From Bradyrhizobium glycinis (lineage in GTDB: Bacteria; Pseudomonadota; Alphaproteobacteria; Rhizobiales; Xanthobacteraceae), in NCBI RefSeq assembly GCF_016031655.1, contig NZ_JACCHQ010000020.1, positions 62,001 through 126,000 of the forward strand: DNA of 64,000 nucleotides, given 5' to 3'. The notes under the pieces are model-generated. The model saw only the letters and a list, made by a program, of their open reading frames with translations. It did not search any database and was not told the DNA's origin. Position numbers and translations under genes: made by a program. Numbering within the stretch: position 1 is the first letter of the stretch; the number at the start of each line of letters is the position of its first letter. Shown here piece by piece: positions 52,420 to 60,985 of the stretch.

Positions 52420-53448
52420 ATGCCGTTTCAAGCCGCCACCGCGATTCCGCGCCGCGCCGTCACGCCCGCCGCCTTCGTCCGCGGCGTGGTGGCGGCTTAT
52501 GAGCGATACGGCCGCGATCCCGCCGACGCCTTGAGCCGGGGCCAGGTCGCGCCGGAGCTTGTCAATTCTCCGGATGGGCGCGTGACCGCGGCCCAGTTCG
52601 AGGCGCTGGCGGGCCATGCCATGCGCGAGCTCGACGACGAGGCGCTCGGCTGGTTCTCGCGCCGGCTGCCATGGGGCACCTACGGCATGCTGTGCCGGGC
52701 CTCGATCACCGCACCGACGCTGGAGGTCGCGCTCAAGCGCTGGTGCCGGCATCACCGCCTGGTCACAGAGGATGTGCTGCTCGATCTCGAGGTTGGGGAA
52801 GAAACCGCCGTCGTATCGATCCGTCAGCTCCGTGACCTCGGGCCGTTCCGCGAGTTCTGCCTCGTCACCCTGTTCCGCTATGTGCTCGGCTTCTCGTGCT
52901 GGGCCGTCGATTCACAGATCGCACTCCGCGCGGCTGAGTTTCCTTATCCGGAGCCCGGCCACGTCTCGGTCTATCCGACCATCTTCTGCCGGACCGTCCG
53001 CTTCGATGCGGACCGCGCGGCCATTGTCTTCGACAAGCACTATCTTTCGCTGCCGCTGACGCGCAGCGCGACCGATCTCGACAACATGCTCAAAGGTGCG
53101 CTCCGGCTCACCGTGCTGCCCTACCGGCGCGACCGCCTGCTGGTCGAGCGCGTTCGCCGCGTGCTGCGCGATGCGCGCGGTCGGGTTCTCGGCGCCGAGG
53201 ACGTCGCGCGCGAGCTCGCGCTCTCCACCCGCACGATGCATCGCCGCCTGCGCGAGGAATCCACCTCGCTGCGCGATCTCAAGGAGGAGGCGAAATTCGA
53301 GCTCGCCAAACAGGAGCTGATGCGCGGCCGCACGCCGATCAAGCGCATCGCCGAAATCGCCGGCTTCCGCAATGAAAAGAGTTTTTCGCGGGCCTTTCGG
53401 ACTTGGACCGGCACGTCCCCGCGCGAGTTTCGAGGGCGGTATCGCTGA
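52420..53448 (+). CDS. AraC-family regulator (arabinose-binding-domain type)
   Basis: 342 residues from ATG 52420 with AAAGGA upstream. The N-terminal effector domain of the OruR/ArgR-like AraC type (FEALAGHAMRELDDEALGWF, FREFCLVTLFRYVLGFSCWA) is followed by two helix-turn-helices at the C-terminus (LGAEDVARELALSTRTMHRR and IKRIAEIAGFRNEKSFSRAF, then TGTSPREFR). Divergent from ivd, so it probably activates leucine/isovalerate breakdown; many other proteobacteria use a MerR-type LiuR here. Confidence 0.9.
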   Translation: MPFQAATAIPRRAVTPAAFVRGVVAAYERYGRDPADALSRGQVAPELVNSPDGRVTAAQFEALAGHAMRELDDEALGWFSRRLPWGTYGMLCRASITAPTLEVALKRWCRHHRLVTEDVLLDLEVGEETAVVSIRQLRDLGPFREFCLVTLFRYVLGFSCWAVDSQIALRAAEFPYPEPGHVSVYPTIFCRTVRFDADRAAIVFDKHYLSLPLTRSATDLDNMLKGALRLTVLPYRRDRLLVERVRRVLRDARGRVLGAEDVARELALSTRTMHRRLREESTSLRDLKEEAKFELAKQELMRGRTPIKRIAEIAGFRNEKSFSRAFRTWTGTSPREFRGRYR

Positions 53449-53546
53449 CGCGCTTCGCCAAAATTCCGATTTGTTTCCGCTGCGATATTCGCAGCCCCAA
53501 AGCGGAATGGCTTTAGGTTGAATCGATAGCCACGGGCTCGGTGCAA

Positions 53547-53689
53547 CCTCTCCCGCTTGCGGGAGAGGTCGGCGCGTCCGGGCGATGCGCAGCATCGTCC
53601 CGCGCGCCGGGTGAGGGCTTTCTCCGCTTGGGAATTGTCCCATTGCGGAAGCACCCTCTCCCCAGCCCTCTCCCGCAAGCGGGAGAGGG
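53547..53689. repeat. CCTCTCCCGC palindromic repeat
   Basis: Two strong hairpins, CCTCTCCCGC/GCGGGAGAGG at 53547-53568 and CCCTCTCCCGC/GCGGGAGAGGG at 53666-53689, flanking a less ordered centre. Lies between the convergent AraC and Lrp genes; a distinct family from the GTAGGG repeat. Confidence 0.85.
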
Positions 53690-53747
53690 AGCGCACCTAC
53701 GTCGTTCGGCGATCAAGCCTCATTTCATCACGCCCTAGCCCTGCCCG

Positions 53748-54230
53748 CTACGCCGCCGCGACCTCGTTCAGCGGCAGCGGCACGTCCTTTGCCACCCCGA
53801 GCACGGGGAAGCTGCGGACGTTCTTGACGTTTGGCATCGCTGCGAAATGCAGGAGCTGCTGGCGCATGCTCTCGACACTCGGCGCCACGCATTTGAGGAG
53901 ATAGTCGGTGTCGCCGGAAATCCGCCAGCATTGCTGGATACGCGGGATCGCGGCGATCGAGCTCTCGAACGCCTCCAGCACAGGCTGGGCCTGGCTGCCG
54001 AGCTGGATCGAGACGAACGACACCACCTCATAGCCGAGCAGCCGCTCGTCGATCACGGCGCGCACCGCCCGGATCACGCCGCCGCTGAACAGCGACTTCA
54101 GCCGCCGCAGGCAGTTCGGCCCTGATACACCGACCCGCAGCGCCAGCTCGTTGTTGCGAACCCGCCCGTCCTGCTGCAGCTCGGATAGGATTTTCAGATC
54201 GACGCCGTCGAGCTGGTCACGCCCCGCCAT
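53748..54230 (-). CDS. Lrp/AsnC-family transcriptional regulator
   Basis: 160 residues. Winged helix first (LDGVDLKILSELQQDGRVRN, then LALRVGVSGPNCLRRLKSLF), then the RAM ligand-sensing domain (FVSIQLGSQAQPVLEAFESS, ISGDTDYLLKCVAPSVESMR). Typical size. Lrp members sense amino acids; being close to the leucine operon is suggestive only. Monocistronic. Confidence 0.9.
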   Translation of the reverse strand: MAGRDQLDGVDLKILSELQQDGRVRNNELALRVGVSGPNCLRRLKSLFSGGVIRAVRAVIDERLLGYEVVSFVSIQLGSQAQPVLEAFESSIAAIPRIQQCWRISGDTDYLLKCVAPSVESMRQQLLHFAAMPNVKNVRSFPVLGVAKDVPLPLNEVAAA

Positions 54231-54382
54231 ACCCCGCCTCGCTCATGAGTTTGTCATGAGCAGCGAAGCACGGGGCCGAATTGGTGCCAAGAGCAGGCCT
54301 GGAGTGCAGGCCACCAACCGACGTATGCGCGGAATGCCGCGCCGCCTTCAAGCCGGGCATGTCCCGCCCGGTCACCCGCCTC

Positions 54383-54688
54383 TCAATGCGTCCAGGGCTC
54401 GCCGCGGCGGAACGAGAAATTGTCGGCATAGGCAACCGGCCGCCTTATCGACTCCTTGGGCTCGATCACCTGATAGGCGATGCCCTTGCGCTCGCAATAG
54501 GCGATCGCCTCTTCCTTGCTGTGGAAGCGCAGCGTAATCTGCTGCTTCATGTCGGCCGACGACGTCCAGCCCATCAGCGGCTCGACCGACCGCGGCTGCT
54601 CCGGCTCGTAATCGAGCTGCCATTCCTTGGTCTTGGACCGGCCCGATTGCATCGCGTTCTTGGCAGGCTTGAAAATGCGTGCGGTCAT
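54383..54688 (-). CDS. ETC complex I NDUFS4-like subunit
   Basis: 101 residues. Matches the bacterial form of the accessory complex I subunit NDUFS4: MTARIFKPAKNAMQSGRSKT, WQLDYEPEQPRSVEPLMGWT, SSADMKQQITLRFHSKEEAI and YADNFSFRRGEPWTH. In alphaproteobacteria it is a peripheral subunit that supports assembly of NADH dehydrogenase. No nuo genes are nearby, which is usual. Confidence 0.92.
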   Translation of the reverse strand: MTARIFKPAKNAMQSGRSKTKEWQLDYEPEQPRSVEPLMGWTSSADMKQQITLRFHSKEEAIAYCERKGIAYQVIEPKESIRRPVAYADNFSFRRGEPWTH

Positions 54689-54937
54689 GACTGGTCCGGG
54701 CCTCTTGGTCTTTTCGTTCGATTTCGATGCGTCACGGTGGCAGTTGGTGGAAATCTCGGGGATAGTATAGAGACACCGGTTGGGAACTGATCGTGATTCC
54801 GGTCCCGGCACCCTCGCCAACGGTATAGTCATTATGCTGCACCGTGACAATTGCGTACCCGCCTTCCGCGCCGGGATCCCGCGCGGCGCCGTCTCGTCGA
54901 TAACAGCAGACCCGTCCTCTTCGAGAGCTTCCGTCGC

Positions 54938-56110
54938 ATGGCCTTCCTGACGATCAACGCAACGCTGCCCGAGAAGGGCCGTGACCTCAGGCTCGACCTG
55001 TTTCGCGGTGTCGCGAACTGGGCGATCTTTCTCGACCATATCCCCGACAACGTCGTGAACTGGATCACGACCCGCAATTACGGCTTTTCCGACGCGGCCG
55101 ACCTGTTCGTCTTCATCTCCGGCTACACCGCCTCCTTCGTCTATGCACGGATGATGCTGGACCGCGGCTTCATCGTCGGCGCAACGCGGCTGACCAAGCG
55201 GGTTTGGCAGCTCTATGTCGCCCACATCATCCTGTTCGTGATCTACATCGCCTCGATCAGCTATCTCGCGCTGCGCTTCGGCGATTCCGAGATGATCAAC
55301 GAGTTCAACGTCGCCGGCCTCGTCGACAACGCCACCGAGACGTTGCGCCAGGGCCTGTTCCTTCGCTTCAAGCCGCTCAACCTCGACGTGCTGCCGCTCT
55401 ACATCGTCCTGATGGGCCTGTTTCCGCCGGTGCTGTGGTTCATGCTGCGCAAGCCGGACCTGACGATGATCCTGTCGATCGTGCTGTGGCTGGTCGCGCG
55501 CCATAACGGCTGGAACCTGACCGCCTATCCGGCCGGCCAGTGGTACTTCAATCCGTATTGCTGGCAGGTGCTGTTCGTGTTCGGCGCCTGGTGCTCGATG
55601 GGCGGCGCGCGCCGCTCGATGGCTCTGATCAATTCGCCTGTTACGCTGTGGGTCTGCCTCGGTTATCTCCTCTTCGCGCTGATCATGACCATGGCCGGCC
55701 GCTTCCCCACCTTCGGCGGCATGTTCCCGGAATGGCTGTTCTCGGCCTTCAACCCCAATGACAAGACCAACCTCGCGCCGTATCGCTTCCTCCACTTCGT
55801 GGTGATCGTGATCCTCGTGATCCGCTTCGTGCCGAAGGAGTGGCCGGGGCTGGAGTGGAAGGTATTCGATCCCTTGATCGTCTGCGGCCAGCAGTCGCTC
55901 GCCGTGTTCTGCGTCGGCGTATTCCTGTCCTTCGTCGGTCATTTCGAGCTGTCGATGAGCTCGGGCTCGCTGCTCGCGCAGATCTTCGTCAGTGTCGCCG
56001 GCATCGCGATCATGACGACCGTGGCTTATTACATCTCGTGGTCGAAGAAGCAGGACAAGCCGCTGAAGCCGCCGCCTGCCAAGCCGGCTGCCGAGGCGAA
56101 GGCGGCCTGA
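54938..56110 (+). CDS. opgC: OpgC-family periplasmic glucan modification protein
   Basis: 390 residues from ATG 54938. Begins LPEKGRDLRLDLFRGVANWA, then FLDHIPDNVVNWITTRNYGF and SDAADLFVFISGYTASFVYA, the OpgC_C signature, followed by about ten membrane segments and a Lys/Pro-rich tail. Members of this acyltransferase-like family add succinyl or other groups to osmoregulated periplasmic glucans. The frame extends upstream to 54851 but without a ribosome site. Confidence 0.9.
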   Translation: MAFLTINATLPEKGRDLRLDLFRGVANWAIFLDHIPDNVVNWITTRNYGFSDAADLFVFISGYTASFVYARMMLDRGFIVGATRLTKRVWQLYVAHIILFVIYIASISYLALRFGDSEMINEFNVAGLVDNATETLRQGLFLRFKPLNLDVLPLYIVLMGLFPPVLWFMLRKPDLTMILSIVLWLVARHNGWNLTAYPAGQWYFNPYCWQVLFVFGAWCSMGGARRSMALINSPVTLWVCLGYLLFALIMTMAGRFPTFGGMFPEWLFSAFNPNDKTNLAPYRFLHFVVIVILVIRFVPKEWPGLEWKVFDPLIVCGQQSLAVFCVGVFLSFVGHFELSMSSGSLLAQIFVSVAGIAIMTTVAYYISWSKKQDKPLKPPPAKPAAEAKAA

Positions 56111-56125
56111 GAGAGGCGGCAGCTA

Positions 56126-56212
56126 GAGCATGATCCGGAAAGTGCGTAGCGTTTTTCCGAGAAGATCATGCTCAGACAATAACCTAAAGCGCGATGACAC
56201 ATTGCGCTTTAG
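56126..56212. repeat. GAGCATGATC palindrome plus TAAAGCGC hairpin
   Basis: GAGCATGATC/GATCATGCTC arms (56126-56135 and 56164-56173) and CTAAAGCGC/GCGCTTTAG arms (56184-56192 and 56204-56212). A repeat family I associate with Bradyrhizobium. Convergent junction; the TAA stop of the minus-strand gene at 56209 lies inside the right arm. Confidence 0.8.
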
Positions 56213-56403
56213 GCCGCCTCTTCGCCGTCGAACTCGGTGAACTTCTTGTAGATCCAGTCGCGGCCGTCGTGGCGGCGCCAGACCTTGCCGAGCACGAACT
56301 GCCCGTTGATGGAGCGGCGCGGCACGATCACCGTCCAGAGGTGCCAGATCTCGGTCCAGTTCGACTGCGGACCGACGGTCCCGGTGTTGCGATCAAAAGA
56401 CAT
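56209..56403 (-). CDS. Small hypothetical protein
   Basis: 64 residues from ATG 56403: MSFDRNTGTVGPQSNWTEIW, then HLWTVIVPRRSINGQFVLGK and VWRRHDGRDWIYKKFTEFDG. Compact, Trp-rich and soluble; a frequent type of short conserved rhizobial protein. Its stop is within the adjoining hairpin repeat. Confidence 0.7.
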   Translation of the reverse strand: MSFDRNTGTVGPQSNWTEIWHLWTVIVPRRSINGQFVLGKVWRRHDGRDWIYKKFTEFDGEEAA

Positions 56404-56732
56404 GGCAGAACTCGCTGGCGCAGAATTCAACTGAACCGCGCGCCGCGACGAACCATCATCTGTGGCCGTACAGAGTGAAAGCAGCCCATCGCGAGCCGGG
56501 ACTGACCTGATAGCAGCCAGCCAAACGGCCGCAACAGCCGCTCGCCTTTAACCTTGCCGATCAACCTTACTTCTTGGGATGGAGCAGCGCGATCGGTTGA
56601 AAGCCGGTGCCGGTTTTTCTAGAATGCCCGTGATTTGAGAACGAGCGCGCCGTTTCGGCCGCACGATGATTTCTAGACTGAACTTTGCCGACGATCGGAC
56701 GTTTGAAAGCAAGTGGATTGCAGGGGGAGACA
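56404..56732. other. Intergenic stretch
   Basis: About 330 bp. Must hold the promoter for the small leftward gene. No credible gene or repeat seen. Confidence 0.35.
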
Positions 56733-56894
56733 ATGATGAAATTGCGATGTGCATGTCTGCGCCTCGCGTTGCGCGTGGCGCCGCCCGCGCCAATCGTGGG
56801 CATGGCGTCGCAACAGCCGCCGCAAGCCGCCAACGACAACCATTTGGCCTGGCCGTACGTGCCATTTCCGCCGGGCTGGTACGCCTCGAACTGA
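56733..56894 (+). CDS. Small hypothetical protein
   Basis: 53 codons with GGGGGAGACA before tandem ATGs: MMKLRCACLRLALRVAPPAP, then QAANDNHLAWPYVPFPPGWY. A Cys-containing N-terminus and a Pro/Trp-rich tail with an ANDN motif seen in many rhizobial short proteins. Strong ribosome site is the main support. Confidence 0.5.
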   Translation: MMKLRCACLRLALRVAPPAPIVGMASQQPPQAANDNHLAWPYVPFPPGWYASN

Positions 56895-57033
56895 CGAGCG
56901 CGGCGGGGAAAACGCAACGCCGCGCAAGCGGAATATTCATCGCTTGGCGGCGTCCGTTTAGACATTGGGCGCTGAAATCCCCAACACGGATTTGTCTATC
57001 GGGACGCCCACAGGTTCGATGAGGCCTTGCTGA

Positions 57034-57071
57034 TTTCCAGGCGAAGCGGAGGTTTCCAGGCGAAGCGGAGG
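57034..57071. repeat. Perfect 19-bp tandem duplication outside island 2
   Basis: TTTCCAGGCGAAGCGGAGG occurs twice back to back, 57034-57052 and 57053-57071, about 70 bp on the backbone side of the island 2 att fragment. Confidence 0.85.
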
Positions 57072-57137
57072 CCGGATGCGCGGATGCCGGGCCCTTGCCG
57101 GTCGGATGCTGACTTGAGGGCCAGCGCCGCCAGGGAC

Positions 57138-57186
57138 TGGTCGGGGCAGCTGGATTCGAACCAACGACCTGCAGTACCCAAAACTG
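57138..57186 (-). other. tRNA 3'-half fragment, att site of island 2 (tRNA-Pro-like)
   Basis: Reading leftward: a TTTGGGT loop (anticodon TGG by position), then AGGTC, T arm GTTGG-TTCGAAT-CCAGC, acceptor strand TGCCCCG, A, and CCA ending at 57138. No 5' half is present upstream. It is the classic leftover when an element integrates in a tRNA 3' end; the intact tRNA should be beyond the right edge of the window. Confidence 0.65.
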
Positions 57187-57356
57187 ATCAGACTATTTTC
57201 CGAAGAGTTCTGCGGGATGCCATCGATGTCCGACAGACCGATAATTGATTGATATCGCATGCCAATTCGGCAGAAACCGATTTCCATTGCTTTCCTGCCG
57301 TTTCCGCTCAATACATGATCCCGTGGCTACTCGGTGGCGACTCTCGGGGGAAAGCA

Positions 57357-58616
57357 ATGCCAATACTGAAGCTGGGCCGTCGCGCCGTCACCGGCCTACC
57401 CGCTGTGACAAAGACCACGATTTTCTATGACAACACCCTGACCGGATTCGGCGTGAAAGCCACGCCCACAGGTGCGCTTTCCTGGATAATTGAATATCGG
57501 CCAGGCGAAGGCGGCAGGCGCGTCAGCAAGCGGAGGATGGTGATTGGGACGCCCGCCACACTATCGCCTGAGAAGGCACGGGAAGCCGCGGAAACCCTAC
57601 TGGCCAGAGTTAAGCTTGGCGAGGATCCAGCGGCCGAGCGTGGTGCAGCCCGAAAAGCCGAGACCGTTGACGAGCTGCTTGACGCCTTTATCGAGAAGCA
57701 CCTCGAGCCGAAGCGCAAGGCTGGAACTATTCGCCTGAACAGAGGATACATTAAGAACCACATCCGCCCCGCGTTCGGCAAAAAGAAAGCGAACGCTGTT
57801 ACGCACTCCGACGTCGATCGCTTGCACCGGAAAATAGGCGAAACGCACTCGGTGACGGCCAACCGCGTGGTTGCCCTGGTCGGTACCATCTTTGCGTTCG
57901 GGATTAAGACCAAGGCACTGCCAAAGGGCACGGAGAATCCGGCTGCTGGCATTGAGCATTTTGATGAGCAGTTGCGCCAACGATATCTGATCGAGGAAGA
58001 GCTGCAGCGCCTTGGCGATGCTCTTCGCGAGGCTGAAACGGTCGGCATTCCGTGGGAGCCAGATCCTTCGAAGAAAACCAAGCACGCCCCCAAGCCTGAG
58101 AACCGCCTGACGAATATCGATCAGCATGCCGCAGCGGCGTTGCGCCTACTGTTGTTCACGGGCTGCCGGTTGCGCGAGATCCTCGATCTGCGCTGGAAGG
58201 AATACGACGCAGGCCGCGGTCTCCTGTTTCTGCCCGACTCGAAGACCGGGCAGAAAACGGTCGTGCTCTCTGCACCAGCCATCGCGATACTAGACACCCT
58301 GCCCCGTATCGGCGCCTATGTGATCGCCGGTGAGTCGGCTGGCACGAAGGACGAGAAACCCCGCGCGGACCTGAAGCGCCCATGGGATGCTGTGCGGAGG
58401 CGGGCTGGCATCGATGACGTGCGGATCCATGACCTACGTCATAGCTTCGCGAGCGTCGGAGCCGGATCCGATCTCGGGCTGCCTATCATCGGGCGCCTGT
58501 TGGGCCACACCCAGGCCAGCACCACGGCGCGCTACGCGCACATCGCGGTAAATCCAGCAAAGCGGGCCGCGGACCTCATTGCCGGCAAGATCGCCGACGC
58601 CATGAATGGCAAGTGA
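57357..58616 (+). CDS. Tyrosine recombinase (island 2 integrase)
   Basis: 419 residues from ATG 57357 with GGGGGAAAGCA upstream; earlier in-frame starts lack a site. P4/DUF4102-type architecture: N-terminal DNA-binding domain (FYDNTLTGFGVKATPTGALS), core-binding part (LDAFIEKHLEPKRKAGTIRL), catalytic domain with Arg in FTGCRLREILDLRWKEYD, HDLRHSFAS, LLGHTQAS and Tyr in TTARYAHIAVNPAK. A different subfamily from the island 1 integrase. Reads away from the tRNA fragment. Confidence 0.95.
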   Translation: MPILKLGRRAVTGLPAVTKTTIFYDNTLTGFGVKATPTGALSWIIEYRPGEGGRRVSKRRMVIGTPATLSPEKAREAAETLLARVKLGEDPAAERGAARKAETVDELLDAFIEKHLEPKRKAGTIRLNRGYIKNHIRPAFGKKKANAVTHSDVDRLHRKIGETHSVTANRVVALVGTIFAFGIKTKALPKGTENPAAGIEHFDEQLRQRYLIEEELQRLGDALREAETVGIPWEPDPSKKTKHAPKPENRLTNIDQHAAAALRLLLFTGCRLREILDLRWKEYDAGRGLLFLPDSKTGQKTVVLSAPAIAILDTLPRIGAYVIAGESAGTKDEKPRADLKRPWDAVRRRAGIDDVRIHDLRHSFASVGAGSDLGLPIIGRLLGHTQASTTARYAHIAVNPAKRAADLIAGKIADAMNGK

Positions 58617-58765
58617 GACCGGTCGAAAGTCCGTAGAATTCCGAGGTAAAAAAAAGGAGGATAAGGCACCGCAATCGCTGCGGAACCGTCCAGTTGCAGA
58701 GTATATCTCAATGCAACCTGCTTGCGGTGATTCGCGAGCCCAGATTCCTCCGAGGGAATCGCTCC

Positions 58766-59478
58766 ATGGCGAGATGCACTGCACCAAAGGAAGGCCATCG
58801 CTCATCGAGTGCTGCAGCGAATTGCCCTGCATGTCGGGGCAGCTGGGGCCGCCGCTATAGCAGCTACTCGTCATCCTCATATTCGTCACCATCCTACTAC
58901 TCGTCACCCGTGAGCAGCGGTGTCAGCCGGAGCAGCGGAGGCGGTGCTGGGAGCAGCAGCTCAAGGCCGAGATGGTCGCGTGCTGGTTCATCCGTGTCGA
59001 TACCCCTGCCGAAGTGCAGACGCTCACGCCGATCCGCGACACCGTCGAGCAGCGAGCGTCCCTACCCGACCTTCGCGACATTTTCCTGTGCCACGCGTGG
59101 GACGACCGTCAGGGAGCTGCCAAGCAGTTACACGACCTGCTAGAGGCACGCGGCGTCAAAGTCTGGTTCAGCGAGAAGGACGTCGCTCTCGGCACATCCT
59201 TGCTCCGCGAAATCGACAAGGGATTGGCGAAATCACGAATCGGTATCGTACTGGTAACTCCCGCCCTGTTGAGCCGCCTCAAGGGAGAGGGCATAGCCGA
59301 CAAAGAGCTGTCAGTCCTCCTAGCGCGTGACCAACTCGTTCCCGTGGCGCACGGCACGACGTTCGAAGCTCTCCGCGATGTCAGCCCAATGCTGGCCTCA
59401 CGAAGTGGCCTGACGGTGACCGCGGAAAATACGATGGCAATGGTCGCCGCCAAACTCGCCGAGGTCGTCACCGTATAG
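58766..59478 (+). pseudogene. TIR-domain protein, broken by one-base shift
   Basis: From ATG 58766 one frame gives MARCTAPKEGHRSSSAAANC then PACRG (a CxxC-like head), a Ser/Tyr-rich linker (YSSYSSSSYSSPSYYSSPVS) and RPRWSRAGSSVS. The adjacent frame continues TPAEVQTLTPIRD and a full TIR domain (DIFLCHAWDDRQGAAKQLHD, GVKVWFSEKDVALGTSLLRE, SRIGIVLVTPALL), ending 59478. One base missing near 59000 separates them. The TIR part could still be made from ATG 58972. TIR proteins often act as NAD-degrading defence effectors; the candidate catalytic Glu is in WFSEKD. Confidence 0.78.
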
Positions 59479-59483
59479 ACAAT

Positions 59484-59512
59484 AAAAAGCGCCCCACTCT
59501 TGCGAGTGAGGC
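59484..59512 (-). terminator. Hairpin terminator between TIR and the small leftward gene
   Basis: GCGCCCCACTC-TTGC-GAGTGAGGCGC with a run of A on its left, which is a T run for leftward transcripts; the hairpin may also slow rightward TIR transcription. Confidence 0.7.
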
Positions 59513-59565
59513 GCCATGGCGGCGAGATCGCGGCTGCCTTGAAGGGCGGCGAGTAGCGCGCGCTC

Positions 59566-59730
59566 CTAGCTTTGCTCGATGTCTCGTGCGGCTAATTCCT
59601 GGTCCAGCTCCTTCAAGCGCCCAAGGAGGCTTTCCACGATCTCCATGCAATCGGATTGCTTCAAGGAGTGAACGCCACGCGCCGCCAGTTCGCGCTCCAA
59701 CAGGGCAGCCACGATTACTTGGATGCTCAC
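59566..59730 (-). CDS. Small helical hypothetical protein
   Basis: 54 residues from a GTG at 59730 with GCGGAGGG seven bases upstream. Sequence SIQVIVAALLERELAARGVH, then MEIVESLLGRLKELDQELAA; two amphipathic helices. Followed by a terminator hairpin. No recognised family; a candidate regulator or antitoxin-sized partner only by size. Confidence 0.5.
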   Translation of the reverse strand: MSIQVIVAALLERELAARGVHSLKQSDCMEIVESLLGRLKELDQELAARDIEQS

Positions 59731-60068
59731 AAATCCCTCCGCGGCAAACAAGGAAAAGCCGCAGCGTGGTTCCAGCCCCGCTGCGGCATTCCCGGTCAAA
59801 ATAGAAGTTAGTGCTCAAATCTCCCCGGTGTTCTCTCTGTAGAACACCCCGTTCCAAAAATGGAGTCCGTACAACTACCGGTGGCGCCTTGTCACCTTAA
59901 AGCGAGCGTGCCATGGCTTGGCTTCCAGCCCCAATGCTCCCCCGCTGCCTATTCAATTGCGGATCAGAGCGCCAGGAGTGCCATAGGCTCGCCGGTTCAC
60001 ACTGGCGGGCCTATTGCTTGTCAGATGATTGAGATCTTCTCGTTAAAAGCCCGGGTACCCAGCCGGGC
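59731..60068. other. Gene-free stretch in island 2
   Basis: About 340 bp between two leftward genes; presumably the promoter of the 54-residue gene. No credible gene or repeat seen. Confidence 0.35.
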
Positions 60069-60440
60069 CTACTCCGCCGCCTGCAGCACCACGGTGGCCG
60101 ACTCGCCGGCCAAATGCTTCAGATCCCAGTACACGCCCTCCTGAACAGCGGTCAGCCAGCCATCGCTCGCCCCTTCGGTCGTGTTATCGACCAGTAGCTG
60201 AACCTTTCGCCCGAACTCCTCCCACGACGCGGCACGGGCGAGCGAGATATCCCATCGAATTTCTTCGGCCGTCGTTCGAAGGAGGTCGACGCCGGCTGAC
60301 GTCCCGGTGCTGATCATGTCAGCGATGGTTCGATGGGCTTGGAGAAGCTGGGAAAGGCTCGGTGCGGCCTCGACGGTCGCCGGTGTGGAAAGCTCAGCGT
60401 CAGTGTTGGATTCTGTGCAGGTTTTGTATTGATTGGGCAT
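60069..60440 (-). CDS. Helical hypothetical protein
   Basis: 123 residues from ATG 60440: polar Ser/Thr-rich start, then helices SLSQLLQAHRTIADMISTGT, WDISLARAASWEEFGRKVQL and VQEGVYWDLKHLAGESATVV. Soluble. Divergent from the RHH regulator and sharing its operator region, the same position as the 16553-16928 gene in island 1, but not similar to it. No family recognised. Confidence 0.55.
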   Translation of the reverse strand: MPNQYKTCTESNTDAELSTPATVEAAPSLSQLLQAHRTIADMISTGTSAGVDLLRTTAEEIRWDISLARAASWEEFGRKVQLLVDNTTEGASDGWLTAVQEGVYWDLKHLAGESATVVLQAAE

Positions 60441-60462
60441 GGTGTGATGCACCCCTATTTGT

Positions 60463-60501
60463 CCGGTTCATTGGACCGGCCCCGAAACTGTGTTAACACG
60501 G
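60463..60501. promoter_or_regulatory. Double-palindrome operator of RHH gene (island 2)
   Basis: CCGGTTC-ATT-GGACCGG at 60463-60479 and CTGTGTTAACACGG at 60488-60501 (perfect core GTGTTAACAC), five bases before the start codon. Spacing and surrounding bases match the island 1 operator at 16951-16988; the palindrome centre differs (GGTACC there, GTTAAC here) but symmetry is kept. Confidence 0.7.
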
Positions 60502-60506
60502 ATTCC

Positions 60507-60704
60507 ATGAAGCGCCAAGCCGTGATAACACGGAAAAAACGAGGACCACCTGCAACGGGCAAGGGCACGCTTGTCGGCGTTCGCTTACAGCCTGATGACC
60601 TGTCAGCCGTGGACAGCTGGATTGCGGAGCAGGATGACGCTCCTACCCGTCCCGAAGCAATCAGGACGCTGATGAGACAGGCGCTGAAGTCCAAGGGCAA
60701 ATAA
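60507..60704 (+). CDS. Ribbon-helix-helix regulator (island 2 copy)
   Basis: 65 residues, same plan as 16994-17194: basic arm (TRKKRGPPATGKG), strand VGVRLQPDDLSAV, helices SWIAEQ and RPEAIRTLMRQAL. About 50 of 65 residues match. The changes cluster in the arm and DNA-contacting strand (QIQV to LVGV), in line with the changed palindrome centre upstream, so the two may have different specificities. Confidence 0.8.
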   Translation: MKRQAVITRKKRGPPATGKGTLVGVRLQPDDLSAVDSWIAEQDDAPTRPEAIRTLMRQALKSKGK

Positions 60705-60705
60705 A

Positions 60706-60954
60706 CTGGCCAAGCGATCCACGAAGAACAGCCCGCCGTGGAAAGACGGAGACCCAATCACGGTCGCCACGTTGGAATGGTGCGACCGGTTGGCCAATGC
60801 CATGCACCAGGCGCCACAGGGCGGCGAGGTCTACCTTCCGCTATGGGAGCGGCTTGAGCGCGAGATCGAGGCTCGGAAGGGGTGCGAAAGCACGCTGGAG
60901 CGAGCACGAGCTCGCGCTGCGCATTTGATGCGGGAGCGCTCGATCATGGGGTAA
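60706..60954 (+). CDS. Small hypothetical protein after RHH gene
   Basis: About 82 residues if it starts at CTG 60706, or 60 if at TTG 60772; no ATG or GTG fits. Sequence LAKRSTKNSPPWKDGDPITV, then ATLEWCDRLANAMHQAPQGG and ERLEREIEARKGCESTLERA. Protein-like and directly behind the RHH gene, with a terminator just after it. Start unresolved. Confidence 0.45.
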   Translation: MAKRSTKNSPPWKDGDPITVATLEWCDRLANAMHQAPQGGEVYLPLWERLEREIEARKGCESTLERARARAAHLMRERSIMG

Positions 60955-60960
60955 TGAAAG

Positions 60961-60985
60961 AGGCCGCCCACTGAGGCGGCCTTTT
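60961..60985 (+). terminator. Intrinsic terminator
   Basis: AGGCCGCC/GGCGGCCT stem, loop CACTGA, followed by TTTG. Ends the RHH transcription unit. Confidence 0.8.

Noticed and set aside
57027..57248. 73-codon frame ending in SGQLDSNQRPAVPKTDQ
   Set aside because: It is antisense translation of the tRNA 3' fragment, a known annotation artefact.
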